DNA of 64,000 nt from Paenibacillus sp. 32O-W (GCF_007679495.1 NZ_VEGP01000002.1:110373-174372); one strand, 5' to 3'; shown: positions 45,013-53,237, counted from the stretch's first letter. A program made the numbers and translations. Notes: generated by a model from the letters alone, not told the origin.

Positions 45013-46524
45013 TCAAGCCCCTTTCTCACCATGTCGATAACAAATCTGCAAGACCTGCTCCGGAGTCACTCCCACATTGGGAAGCTCCGCAATCGTCTTT
45101 CCTTCATGCATAACTACGATGCGGTCCGCTATATCCAGCACTTCCTGAAGATCGGAGGATACAAAAACGACTCCGCATCCTTCGGAAGCTTTGCGTTGAA
45201 GCAGCCGATGAATCTCTTCCCGGGTCATGACGTCCACCGCCTGGGTCGGCTCATCGCACAGGAACACTTTCGGATCGGAAAGCAGCGCTTTCGCAAAAAC
45301 TACCTTCTGCTGATTGCCTCCGCTCAACTGGCCGATTTCCTGCTCCATCCCGGTCGCTTTCACCTGCAGCGACTCCATATATTGCTTAACGGTCTGTTTT
45401 TCCTGCCTGTGTTTTATCTTCAACCAGGTGGCAAAACGCTTAATAACAGGTAATGTCATATTTTCACGGATCGTCATGCTTCCGATCATCGCATGGGAAC
45501 GGCGGTCCTCAGGGATGAGGACGATGCCTCTTTGCAAAGACGTTTTCGGAGCCGGACGAACCGCTTCATTATTGGCTCCGGCTACAGTGCCTGCTACTAT
45601 CTTACGAAGGCCGTACACCGCTTCCAGCAATTCCGTGCGGCCGGCTCCGGCGAGTCCGAAGATTCCCAGCACTTCTCCCGCGTGAACGTCAAAGGAGGCT
45701 TGCTTGACTTTACCGTCCGCCGTAGCCAACCCCGATACCGACAGCAGCTTGTTCGCTCCATCCATTTTTTTCACTGGACGGCTTGTGCGTTCCGGGGCAT
45801 CCTGGTCCGTCATCATTTGAACCAGACTTTCATGAGTGGCCTCTTCCTTGGCTACGGTGCCGATATATCGTCCATTACGGAATACAGTGATACGGTGGGA
45901 TAGACGGAAGATTTCCTCCATACGGTGGGACACATACAAGATCGAGGTGCCTTGCTTGATCAAGCGTCCGATTAATTCGAAGAGAAGCTCCGCCTCCCGG
46001 TCCGTCAATGAGGCTGTCGGCTCGTCCAGAATCAGAAGCTTGCAATCCTGCATCATCGCCCTGAGAATTTCCAGCATCGTTTTTTCCGGAGGAGACATTT
46101 CCTGCGCCGTTTTATTAAGATCCAGATCGATCCCCAGCCGCTTCTTCAGCGTTTCTCCCGTTTCCTTCATCTGGGACCATTTGACGCTCCGGGACAGGCC
46201 GTTAGCGGGATAAGCCTTGCCCAGGAACAAGTTCTCGTATCCTTTAAACGAAGGGATCAGTTGACGATCCTGGTGAATAACGCTAATTCCCAGATTCACC
46301 GCATCTTGAGGAGTTTGAATGACAACCGGCTTGTCTTCCCAGAACAGCTTTCCTTCATCTATGCTGTAGACGCCCGTAACCATTTTGATAAAGGTTGATT
46401 TGCCTGCGCCGTTCTCGCCCACTAAAGCATGTACCTCGCCCGGCCGAATTTCGAACGTAATGTCCGACAGAGCTTTATGCTGACCGAACTGCTTCCCCAA
46501 TCGTTCCGTTCGCAGCAATTCCAT
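45013..46524 (-). CDS. Ribose-type ABC importer ATPase, duplicated (RbsA-like)
   Basis: A 503-residue protein with two fused ABC domains. The first has Walker A GENGAGKSTFIKMV (about 33-46), a signature variant EMSPPEKTMLEIL and Walker B LLILDEPTASLTD. The second has the degenerate P-loop GLAGAGRTELLEAV, signature LSGGNQQKVVFAKAL and VFLCDEPTQAVD. This layout is standard for RbsA, MglA and LsrA. The start at 46524 follows GGAGGGG; the longer frame is rejected. It energises import through the adjacent permease. Confidence 0.9.
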   Translation of the reverse strand: MELLRTERLGKQFGQHKALSDITFEIRPGEVHALVGENGAGKSTFIKMVTGVYSIDEGKLFWEDKPVVIQTPQDAVNLGISVIHQDRQLIPSFKGYENLFLGKAYPANGLSRSVKWSQMKETGETLKKRLGIDLDLNKTAQEMSPPEKTMLEILRAMMQDCKLLILDEPTASLTDREAELLFELIGRLIKQGTSILYVSHRMEEIFRLSHRITVFRNGRYIGTVAKEEATHESLVQMMTDQDAPERTSRPVKKMDGANKLLSVSGLATADGKVKQASFDVHAGEVLGIFGLAGAGRTELLEAVYGLRKIVAGTVAGANNEAVRPAPKTSLQRGIVLIPEDRRSHAMIGSMTIRENMTLPVIKRFATWLKIKHRQEKQTVKQYMESLQVKATGMEQEIGQLSGGNQQKVVFAKALLSDPKVFLCDEPTQAVDVMTREEIHRLLQRKASEGCGVVFVSSDLQEVLDIADRIVVMHEGKTIAELPNVGVTPEQVLQICYRHGEKGA

Positions 46525-46565
46525 CGAAGTTTCCCCCTCCTTCACTTCTCGACGGTCAAAAGGCG

Positions 46566-46593
46566 GGGGAAATACAGAGCTCTGTATTTCCCC
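46566..46593. repeat. Perfect 28-bp palindrome between the binding-protein and ATPase genes
   Basis: GGGGAAATACAGAG at 46566-46579 followed directly by its exact complement CTCTGTATTTCCCC. On the minus-strand transcript it makes a 12- to 14-bp stem just after the binding-protein gene, followed by CGCCTTTTG. It could protect or end the upstream message, so that binding protein exceeds ATPase and permease, or be a protein-binding site. Confidence 0.8.
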
Positions 46594-46650
46594 ATTCCAT
46601 TGTCAAATGTTTAAGACCGTATAAACCCTTCCCCAAGGAAGCTGATCGGA

Positions 46651-47589
46651 TTATTGGCCGGCGTTCTCTTGAGTAATAAGTGTAGCTTGAGCGTACATTT
46701 CCGTCTTTTCTACTTCTCCTCCGCCAAATACACGGTCGATTTGCCCGATGACGATTTCCGCCATGCCGCTAAAGTTTTGCTTAACGGTTGCTTTCAGAGG
46801 AGTTCCTTGCTTGATCATTTCGATAGCTTGGCTATTTCCATCGATACCCGCTACGATAATGTTGCTGCGTCCTGCCGCTTCAATCGCTTGTGCAGCGCCG
46901 ATGGCGGGTTCATCCCAGCCGGCCCATACGGCGGTAATGGAGTTTTCATCCTTGTTGGCCAGCAAAATGCTTTCCATTTGCTTACGCGCATTTTCAATCG
47001 GTCCCGGAACCTGAACCTGCTGCTCGGTCAGTACGTTGATGTCCTTGTGCTCCTTGAGAATTTCGTCTAAGGTCTGACTCCGCTTCAGCACGCCAGGATG
47101 CGGACGGTGCGTCAGGACGACAATGTTTCCTTTATCCCCGATCTTCTCAAACAAATAATCGCTCATCATCTTGGACATGGCAGCGTTATCGCTTGTTGCA
47201 TTCATGGCCATTCCTTCAATGTATCCGGAATCACAGCCGAATACCGGAATGTTCTTGGATGCCGCACGCTCGATTTGCTCTTTCAGCTGATTAGGGTCTG
47301 TGCTGACCAGAACAATGGCGTCGACCTTCTTCATGATGACATCTTCCATGCGGCTGGCCAATTGGCCGATATCGCTTTTCGTGTCAATAACCTCGGTCTT
47401 CCAGCCTTTCTCTTTGGCCTGATTTTTCAGCGACTCTACCATTTCATTAGTAGTAACGGAAGACAGATATGGAGTCAGGATGGAGATCGTTTTCGTCTTT
47501 GTTCCGTCATCACCGGATTTTCCTGCACAGCCGACGGCCAAAACCATAACCATTAAAACGACAGTTGCTAATGTCACTATTCGTTTCAT
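46651..47589 (-). CDS. Sugar-binding lipoprotein of a ribose-type ABC importer (RbsB-like)
   Basis: A 312-residue lipoprotein: N-terminal KR, hydrophobic helix, lipobox LAVGC with Cys21. The remainder is a periplasmic-binding-protein type I fold; DAIVLVSTDPNQLKEQIERA and FGCDSGYIEGMAMNATSDNAAM (in two parts) are typical of RbsB/LsrB-like proteins. It captures the sugar outside the membrane for the importer. It lies 52 bases after the regulator gene and is followed by a 28-bp palindrome before the ATPase gene. Confidence 0.87.
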   Translation of the reverse strand: MKRIVTLATVVLMVMVLAVGCAGKSGDDGTKTKTISILTPYLSSVTTNEMVESLKNQAKEKGWKTEVIDTKSDIGQLASRMEDVIMKKVDAIVLVSTDPNQLKEQIERAASKNIPVFGCDSGYIEGMAMNATSDNAAMSKMMSDYLFEKIGDKGNIVVLTHRPHPGVLKRSQTLDEILKEHKDINVLTEQQVQVPGPIENARKQMESILLANKDENSITAVWAGWDEPAIGAAQAIEAAGRSNIIVAGIDGNSQAIEMIKQGTPLKATVKQNFSGMAEIVIGQIDRVFGGGEVEKTEMYAQATLITQENAGQ

Positions 47590-47641
47590 TGAAATATCCC
47601 CTTTTTATGAAATGTATTAATTGTCCGGTGCTTGGTGTAAC

Positions 47642-48613
47642 CTAAGCACGATGCTGGCGATGATATTCCAGCACACGGTCTGCCGTATTCATGTCCGTGA
47701 TTAGACAATCGATCCATCTGCCTCTAAGCACGGCCGTAATGGCTGCCACCTTCTCTTCCCCGTAGGCCATGGCTATGACCTTGGGAATATTCCGCAATTG
47801 CTCGGCGGTCACTCCGATCATTCTGTCCTTGGCCGGCACATCCAGCACATTCCCCTTGGCATCCAGGAACGACGTACAAATGTTGGCCACCGCACCTTTA
47901 TTGCGGACGGAGGCTAACTCCTCTTCGTTGAAATGCCCGGACCGCACCATAGTCGCATCTTCCGATACTTGCCCGATCCCGATCACGGCCACGGAGGCGT
48001 TCTCTGCTCTCTGTAATACTTCGCTGATTTCTTTCTCCTTAACCAAAGCTTCCCGCGTCTCCGGACTGCCGACTATCGTCGGTGCGTTGAGGAACATATA
48101 TTTGGACCGCAGCTTCTCTCCCATTGTTTGAACGTTAGAATTCGCATGCCACGTCGTGCCGTCCGTTCCCCAGCTGCCTACCATGGGCACAAATACCAGG
48201 TCCTTCTTCGCAAAATAAGACAAGGCGTCAGCGATGGAAGCGACGGCCTTCCCAGCCATTACCCCGACGGTATCCCGATCGCGCAAAACGGTTTCCATCA
48301 AGGCCGCAGCCGCTTGTCCCAATTGAGCTTCGATTTGCGCCCGATTTGCATTATCGTGGGTTTGCAGAACCGTCACGTCCGAAATACCGAACGTTTCCGA
48401 AAGAGCCTTCTCATACTGCTGCTCCTTGGAAAAAGGGTTTCGTACTCTAATCTGCACGATCCCTTCCGCTTTGGCCGCACTGAGCATCCGGCTTATCTGT
48501 GGTCTGGATATGCCAAGACGGGCGGAGATTTCCTGCTGATTCAGCCCGTCCAAATAATACATAGTACTTACTTTGACCAGCAGCCGAATCCGTTCGTCTT
48601 GTTTGGCTACCAT
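47642..48613 (-). CDS. SorC/DeoR-type sugar-binding transcriptional regulator
   Basis: A 323-residue regulator. The N-terminal helix-turn-helix is YYLDGLNQQEISARLGISRP (about 18-37) with QISRMLSAAKAEGIVQIRV completing the DNA-binding unit. The rest is the SorC effector domain (about 60-323), which binds a phosphorylated sugar; GSWGTDGTTWHANSN and IGIGQVSEDATMVRSG are family features. LsrR and B. subtilis DeoR belong here. The start at 48613 follows GGGAGGGGGAG. As first gene of the operon it probably represses its own promoter and is released by the product of the kinase. Confidence 0.87.
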   Translation of the reverse strand: MVAKQDERIRLLVKVSTMYYLDGLNQQEISARLGISRPQISRMLSAAKAEGIVQIRVRNPFSKEQQYEKALSETFGISDVTVLQTHDNANRAQIEAQLGQAAAALMETVLRDRDTVGVMAGKAVASIADALSYFAKKDLVFVPMVGSWGTDGTTWHANSNVQTMGEKLRSKYMFLNAPTIVGSPETREALVKEKEISEVLQRAENASVAVIGIGQVSEDATMVRSGHFNEEELASVRNKGAVANICTSFLDAKGNVLDVPAKDRMIGVTAEQLRNIPKVIAMAYGEEKVAAITAVLRGRWIDCLITDMNTADRVLEYHRQHRA

Positions 48614-48668
48614 GGCAACTCCCCCTCCCTTGAACATATTTTCATACTCTGAAATTTGGTTCAAGTGA

Positions 48669-48697
48669 ATTATAGAACGTTTTCATCTGGAGTGCAA
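48669..48697 (-). promoter_or_regulatory. Operon promoter with an overlapping cre-like site
   Basis: On the minus strand TTGCAC (48692-48697), a 17-base spacer and TATAAT (48669-48674) form a good sigma-A promoter. TGAAAACGTTCTAT at 48672-48685, inside the spacer and the -10 box, matches the cre consensus at 12 of 14 positions, so CcpA would block the promoter in glucose. Confidence 0.7.
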
Positions 48698-48713
48698 GAT
48701 GTTTTTTATGGAT

Positions 48714-49510
48714 TCGGTCGGTTAAAAGCATCTTCTTCCGCTTCTATCGTGCACTGACAGATTTAGAAGCAGGAAAGACCGTCCAATGAAGAGTGGACGC
48801 GGGCTCTTCCGGGCGCTTTGGAGAAGCATGGTAGCCGGACAGCCTTTCGAACTACGGTGAAGCGAGACCAGGGATGATTGTCGCATTTCCACTAACGGAA
48901 TACGGAACAAACCATGCACAAAAATATATCGGCTGATAAGCTGTTCAATCTTAGGCGTAAGTTCTGCACAACCTCTCGGAATATCCCGAGCAAAGTGACG
49001 TTTAGCCTTCGAAGCGTATTCCGTCCGCCCCCCAACCCCAACGGAGCCGGCGTCTAACCTTCCATTAAGGGCGCTCGCTCACCATGAACCTGGCTCCGAT
49101 TAGCAGATTATTTTGCTCTTTGCGGGGAGCCCTGGAATTTTAAAAAGCCTGCAAATCTGCATGCTTTTGGCCGTTTGGCTTTAAGTTCGTGGCAAAGCCT
49201 GCGAAAATGCATCTTTTTTCTCGTTCCGTGGGAGACCGGGGCTTTTTTTACCGAAATTGCTGTATTATCGCAGGCTTTTTTCCTAGAGTGGTCGCAACGC
49301 TTCAAAATTGATGCAGATTCGCAGCAATTTGTGCCTGCTCAAACGGCATTGCGGAGATTGAACCTTCCTAAGGGCGATCACGCTTCCTGACTTTGTTTAC
49401 CGGGCGGGATATCGGCCGTCTGATCCGCTTTCTAACGGTTGCCACTGCCGGGCAGGCACTCGCCATGCCGGAACGGACTCTGCTCAATCAAGCAGATGCT
49501 TTTTCGCGAA
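48714..49510. repeat. Repeat-rich spacer, family 3 and family 1 copies
   Basis: No credible gene in about 800 bases. A family 3 element spans about 48991-49065 (CAAAGTGACGT, AGCCTTCGAAG, GTATTCCG, GTCTAACCTTCC). Family 1 units lie at 49144-49167 and 49194-49216, and the segment 49144-49240 parallels 3444-3540 along its whole length. Confidence 0.6.
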
Positions 49511-49550
49511 AAAAATCCCCGCCCCCTTGCATTCGCAAAGGGACGGGGAT
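49511..49550 (-). terminator. Terminator of the PTS/beta-glucosidase unit
   Basis: On the minus strand ATCCCCGTCCCTTTGC pairs with GCAAGGGGGCGGGGAT and is followed by TTTTTTT. It lies directly after the glycoside hydrolase gene. Confidence 0.9.
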
Positions 49551-49553
49551 CGG

Positions 49554-51743
49554 TTATTGTACCCTGGTTATTAAGATTGACGCTCCTGTTCGACCCGCTC
49601 GATCATCTCTTGGATCAATTGATCCGGAGATTTTTCGTAAAGCCACTGCTGCCCGAACATTTGAAAATACTTTCCTTGCTTTGGGATCAGCCATCCAATC
49701 GTTCAGCAGACTGAATTTGTGGAAGGCCGTCTCTTCCTGTCCGAAATCTAAATACAGCCGCTCCCTAATGCGAATATCCCTAGACGAGCTTCCGACAGCA
49801 ATCTGGAAATAACCGCTCTCGGCCGTCCAACGATTGTCCTTCGTATTGTAGTAAGCGAAATCCCGCTCCTCCAGCTCGAGGACAATCTCCTTCTTCTCAC
49901 CCGGCTGAAGCTCCACCTTCGCGAATGCTTTCAATTCGTTGACAGGCCGCACCCATTTGCATTCCTCGTCATGGACATACAATTGAATGACTTCCTTGCC
50001 TGCCATAGCCCCCGTATTCTCCAGGCTGAACGACACGCGCGCGCCACGGCCTCGCTGCTCCACCTTCAAACCGGAGTAGGGGAACGATGTGTAGGACAAG
50101 CCGTGCCCGAACGGGAATTGCGGGGCCATTTCTTTGCGGTCGTAGTACCGGTAGCCGATAAACAGCCCTTCGCGGTAGTACAATTTTCCATTCTCGCCGA
50201 GAATGCGCATATGGGCCGGATTGTCGGAGAGCTTCACGGGGAACGTCTCCGACAGCTTGCCCGAAGGATTGATCCGGCCGAACAAAATCTCGGCGATCGC
50301 CCTGCCCGCGCCCTGTCCGGACAGCCAGGCATGAACGACGCCGGGCACATGCTCGATCCACGGCCGCATGACGAGCGCTGTTCCGCTGCTGGTCACCACG
50401 ACACATCTCGGCTGTACCGCCGCGATCGCCTGAATCAGCTTCACTTGCTGTTCCGGCAGCTCAATTCCCTTGAGGTCATGCATTTCCGATTCCGCATATT
50501 CGGGCTGCCCGACGAACAGCAGAGCCAGCTCGGAATTCGCTGCCAGCTTCACGCTCTCTTCAATGAGCGAATCGTCGATGCGGTCGTCCTGCGGATATCC
50601 TTCGGCGTAGCGGAAGTCGACGGTCGAACCGGCCACATCCCGCATTTCTTCCCAAGGGGTATCCACCCGTGTCGGAGTCACTTCCGCGCTGCCCGCTCCC
50701 TGAATCCGCGGCTTCTTGGCGAAACGTCCGATGACGGCAATCGACCGGGTCCGGTTCGGATCGATCGGAAGGATGCTGTTATCGTTCTTCAGCAGCACGA
50801 TGCTTTCCGCAGCCGCTTTCCGCGCCAGCGCATGATAATCGATGCCGCTTGCGGTATTCTCCGCTTGTGCGCGCGTAGTTTTATAGACCAGTTCGAGAAT
50901 GCGCCGCACGCTGCGGTTCAGCTGCTCCTCGCTCACAGACCCTTGACGCACCGCTTCCACGATAGCCTTCGTGTTGTAATGCGCCGGTCCCGGCATTTCA
51001 ATATCAAGGCCGGCCTTAAGCCCGCGGATCCGGTCGTTGACAGCCGTCCAATCCGACAGTACGACGCCGTCATAGCCCCACTCTTCGCGAAGAATATCAT
51101 TCAGCAGATGCTCGTTCTCGCTCGCATACGTCCCGTTCAACAGATTGTAGGAGCACATTACCGTCCACGGATCGGCTTTTTTAATAATACGTTCGAAGGC
51201 GCTCAAATAAATTTCCCGCAGTGTGCGCTCGTCGACCTCGGAGCTAGTCACCATCTTTTCATTCTCCTGATTATTACAGGCGAAATGCTTGACGGATGCC
51301 CCGACTCCTTGGCTTTGCAGCCCTTGGATGAATGCGGCCCCCAATTCCCCGGATAAGCAGGGGTCTTCGGAATAATATTCGAAATTCCGGCCGCCGAGCG
51401 GGGTCCGTTTCATGTTGATCCCGGGACCGAGAAGAAGCTCGACTCCCATCGATCTTCCCTCCACGCCGAGGGCGACGCCGATTTCACGGAGCAGTTCGGT
51501 ATTCCAGGAAGAGCCGATCGCCGACCCGGTAGGGTAGCAGGTGGCCGGCATATTTTCGGTCGTAATCCCCATCTCCTCGTCGCTGTTCGTCTTGCGGATG
51601 CCGTTCGTCCCGTCATACATATGAATCGGCGGCAGGTTCAGGCGATCAATCCCTTTGGTCATCCACATATTCTCTCCGGCGCATAACGACGCCTTCTCTT
51701 CCAAAGTCAAAGCTTGCAGCCATTGGTCAATTTGTTCTTTCAT
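49554..51743 (-). CDS. Glycoside hydrolase family 3 beta-glucosidase, 3' end frameshifted
   Basis: A roughly 725-residue intracellular GH3 enzyme without signal peptide. The nucleophile Asp is in YDGVVLSDWTAVNDR (about 224-238), the N-terminal barrel contains GPGINMKRTPLGGRNFEYYSEDP in two adjoining motifs, and the C-terminal domains include a fibronectin III-like part (ENTGAMAGKEVIQLYVHDEE). It likely cleaves beta-linked glucosides. Near 49670-49676 (AGGAAAG) the reading frame shifts: the frame as it stands ends at 49554 with an unnatural Arg-rich tail, while the frame one base over gives FQMFGQQWLYEKSPDQLIQE and ends at 49571. One extra base at that spot, in the genome or the assembly, explains this. 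It follows the PTS gene by 27 bases. Confidence 0.85.
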   Translation of the reverse strand: MKEQIDQWLQALTLEEKASLCAGENMWMTKGIDRLNLPPIHMYDGTNGIRKTNSDEEMGITTENMPATCYPTGSAIGSSWNTELLREIGVALGVEGRSMGVELLLGPGINMKRTPLGGRNFEYYSEDPCLSGELGAAFIQGLQSQGVGASVKHFACNNQENEKMVTSSEVDERTLREIYLSAFERIIKKADPWTVMCSYNLLNGTYASENEHLLNDILREEWGYDGVVLSDWTAVNDRIRGLKAGLDIEMPGPAHYNTKAIVEAVRQGSVSEEQLNRSVRRILELVYKTTRAQAENTASGIDYHALARKAAAESIVLLKNDNSILPIDPNRTRSIAVIGRFAKKPRIQGAGSAEVTPTRVDTPWEEMRDVAGSTVDFRYAEGYPQDDRIDDSLIEESVKLAANSELALLFVGQPEYAESEMHDLKGIELPEQQVKLIQAIAAVQPRCVVVTSSGTALVMRPWIEHVPGVVHAWLSGQGAGRAIAEILFGRINPSGKLSETFPVKLSDNPAHMRILGENGKLYYREGLFIGYRYYDRKEMAPQFPFGHGLSYTSFPYSGLKVEQRGRGARVSFSLENTGAMAGKEVIQLYVHDEECKWVRPVNELKAFAKVELQPGEKKEIVLELEERDFAYYNTKDNRWTAESGYFQIAVGSSSRDIRIRERLYLDFGQEETAFHKFSLLNDWMADPKARKVFSNVRAAVALRKISGSIDPRDDRAGRTGASILITRVQ

Positions 51744-51770
51744 CTTTATCTCTCCAATCCCTTTCTTTTT

Positions 51771-53018
51771 CTAGCTTTGCTGTTGTTTCGCCTCATCCCG
51801 CTCTTTCTTCAATTCTTGCGCATCATACAATTTGAAGAACGGAAACCAGATAGCGAATACCAGAAGCAGGATAATAGCCAGCAAGATAACGCCTCGAATG
51901 CCCGCCATCATGTACGTCGACAGCCCCATCGGGGTATACCACAACTGGAATACCTGGCTCGGAATAGGCACGAGACCGAGATCAAGCGCGAAATAAACGA
52001 TGATCGGCGTCACCAGCCCGATGATCCACATCGGAATCATCAGAATCGGGTTAAAAGCAACCGGCGCTCCGTAAATGACCGGTTCGTTGATGTTGAACAA
52101 AGACGGAACGATCGTCGCCTTGCCTATCGATTTCAATTTCGTCGATTTCGCGAACAAAAACCAGACGACAAGCGGAAGTGTTGCTCCGAGTCCCCCTACG
52201 CCGATCCAGCCGGAGAAGAAGGTTTCGAATGTATTGATGTTGACCGGTTCCAAGCCCTGTGCTACAAGCGATGCGTTCTGCTCGATAGCCGGTATCCAGA
52301 TGGCATACCAGATCGGCGTCATCACCCACGGACTGACCCCGAAAGAAAAGAGCACTACGCCGAGGAAATTGAACAGAATGATACCGAGAAGACTTTGACC
52401 GACCGCTTGAATCGGCTCGAACGCACTTACTATCAACGCAAAAATGTCAAAATGCAATTGGTATACAAGCAGCCACCCGCCCGTCAGAACGATGGCGATC
52501 GGCACCAGAAAATCAAACCAATCAACGATAAATTCCGGTAATTTCGTGTCTTTCTTGAACAGCGAGAAGTTGTTGAACATATTCATCATGACGGCTACGA
52601 CGACACCTACAAGCAGCGCAGTGATCATCCCGGAAGGGCCGAAGCGCTCCAGAACAAATTGAATCGTCCCGTCCTCATTAATGTCGGGCTTGAGCAGCAT
52701 CAGGAATAACGATAGCCCCGTCGCTCCGGCAATCAGCTTCACTTTCTCTCTTCCTTTTTTGTGCATGACCGTATACGGCGTCAGAAAAGCGATAAACATG
52801 CCCAATAGGCCGAAGCTGAATGTCGTGATCGGAGTCAAATCCGGCATGGCCGGAACAAAATCTTTAACGATCGAGATCAGGGTAATCAGCGAACCGATGA
52901 AAATCATCGGCAAGGTAACCATTATCGCTTCCTGGATCGAATCGACCCAGACGTTCTTCGTAAATGCCTCCAGGCGCGGAGCGAACTTCTCCGTCATCCA
53001 TTTCATAAAACGATCCAT
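51771..53018 (-). CDS. PTS EIIC component, cellobiose/lichenan type (CelB-like)
   Basis: A 415-residue membrane permease of the lactose/cellobiose PTS family, with about ten helices. It starts MDRFMKWMTEKFAPRLEAF, typical of CelB/LicC, and has the conserved substrate region PSLFNINEPVIYGAPVAFNP (about 283-302). It transports and helps phosphorylate beta-glucosides. No EIIA or EIIB gene is present, so partners must be encoded elsewhere. The start at 53018 follows AAAGGGGG by nine bases. It forms a two-gene unit with the GH3 gene. Confidence 0.87.
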   Translation of the reverse strand: MDRFMKWMTEKFAPRLEAFTKNVWVDSIQEAIMVTLPMIFIGSLITLISIVKDFVPAMPDLTPITTFSFGLLGMFIAFLTPYTVMHKKGREKVKLIAGATGLSLFLMLLKPDINEDGTIQFVLERFGPSGMITALLVGVVVAVMMNMFNNFSLFKKDTKLPEFIVDWFDFLVPIAIVLTGGWLLVYQLHFDIFALIVSAFEPIQAVGQSLLGIILFNFLGVVLFSFGVSPWVMTPIWYAIWIPAIEQNASLVAQGLEPVNINTFETFFSGWIGVGGLGATLPLVVWFLFAKSTKLKSIGKATIVPSLFNINEPVIYGAPVAFNPILMIPMWIIGLVTPIIVYFALDLGLVPIPSQVFQLWYTPMGLSTYMMAGIRGVILLAIILLLVFAIWFPFFKLYDAQELKKERDEAKQQQS

Positions 53019-53074
53019 AAGCATCCCCCTTTGCAACTATGATCTGTAAAACTTACCGTTAGTATACCCCTCCT

Positions 53075-53088
53075 TGGGAACGCTTTCG
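53075..53088 (-). promoter_or_regulatory. Possible cre site upstream of the PTS gene
   Basis: GCGAAAGCGTTCCC on the minus strand keeps the central AAAGCGTT of cre sites but has poor outer bases. A -10-like TATACT follows at about 53061-53066. CcpA control would suit a beta-glucoside PTS. Confidence 0.4.
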
Positions 53089-53181
53089 CGTCCTTATTTG
53101 CCTTCTTGGGGGGCATTTTTTGTTCTCCGTTTCTGTTCAACGGTCCGCTTATTGCCTGCATATGGGACTAATACAGCAAGA

Positions 53182-53203
53182 AAAAACCCCCGAATCCGGG
53201 GGT
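53182..53203 (-). terminator. Terminator after the AraC-GH39 remnant
   Basis: Stem ACCCCCG/CGGGGGT with a four-base loop; the minus strand continues with TTTTTTC. Confidence 0.85.
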
Positions 53204-53237
53204 AGTATCCGGGGTGCTTGCCGGCACCGCGTTATGT

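Noticed and set aside
49971..51356. 461-codon plus-strand frame opposite the GH3 gene
   Set aside because: Shadow of a clearly recognised GH3 gene; very rich in His, Arg and Gln and without recognisable motifs.
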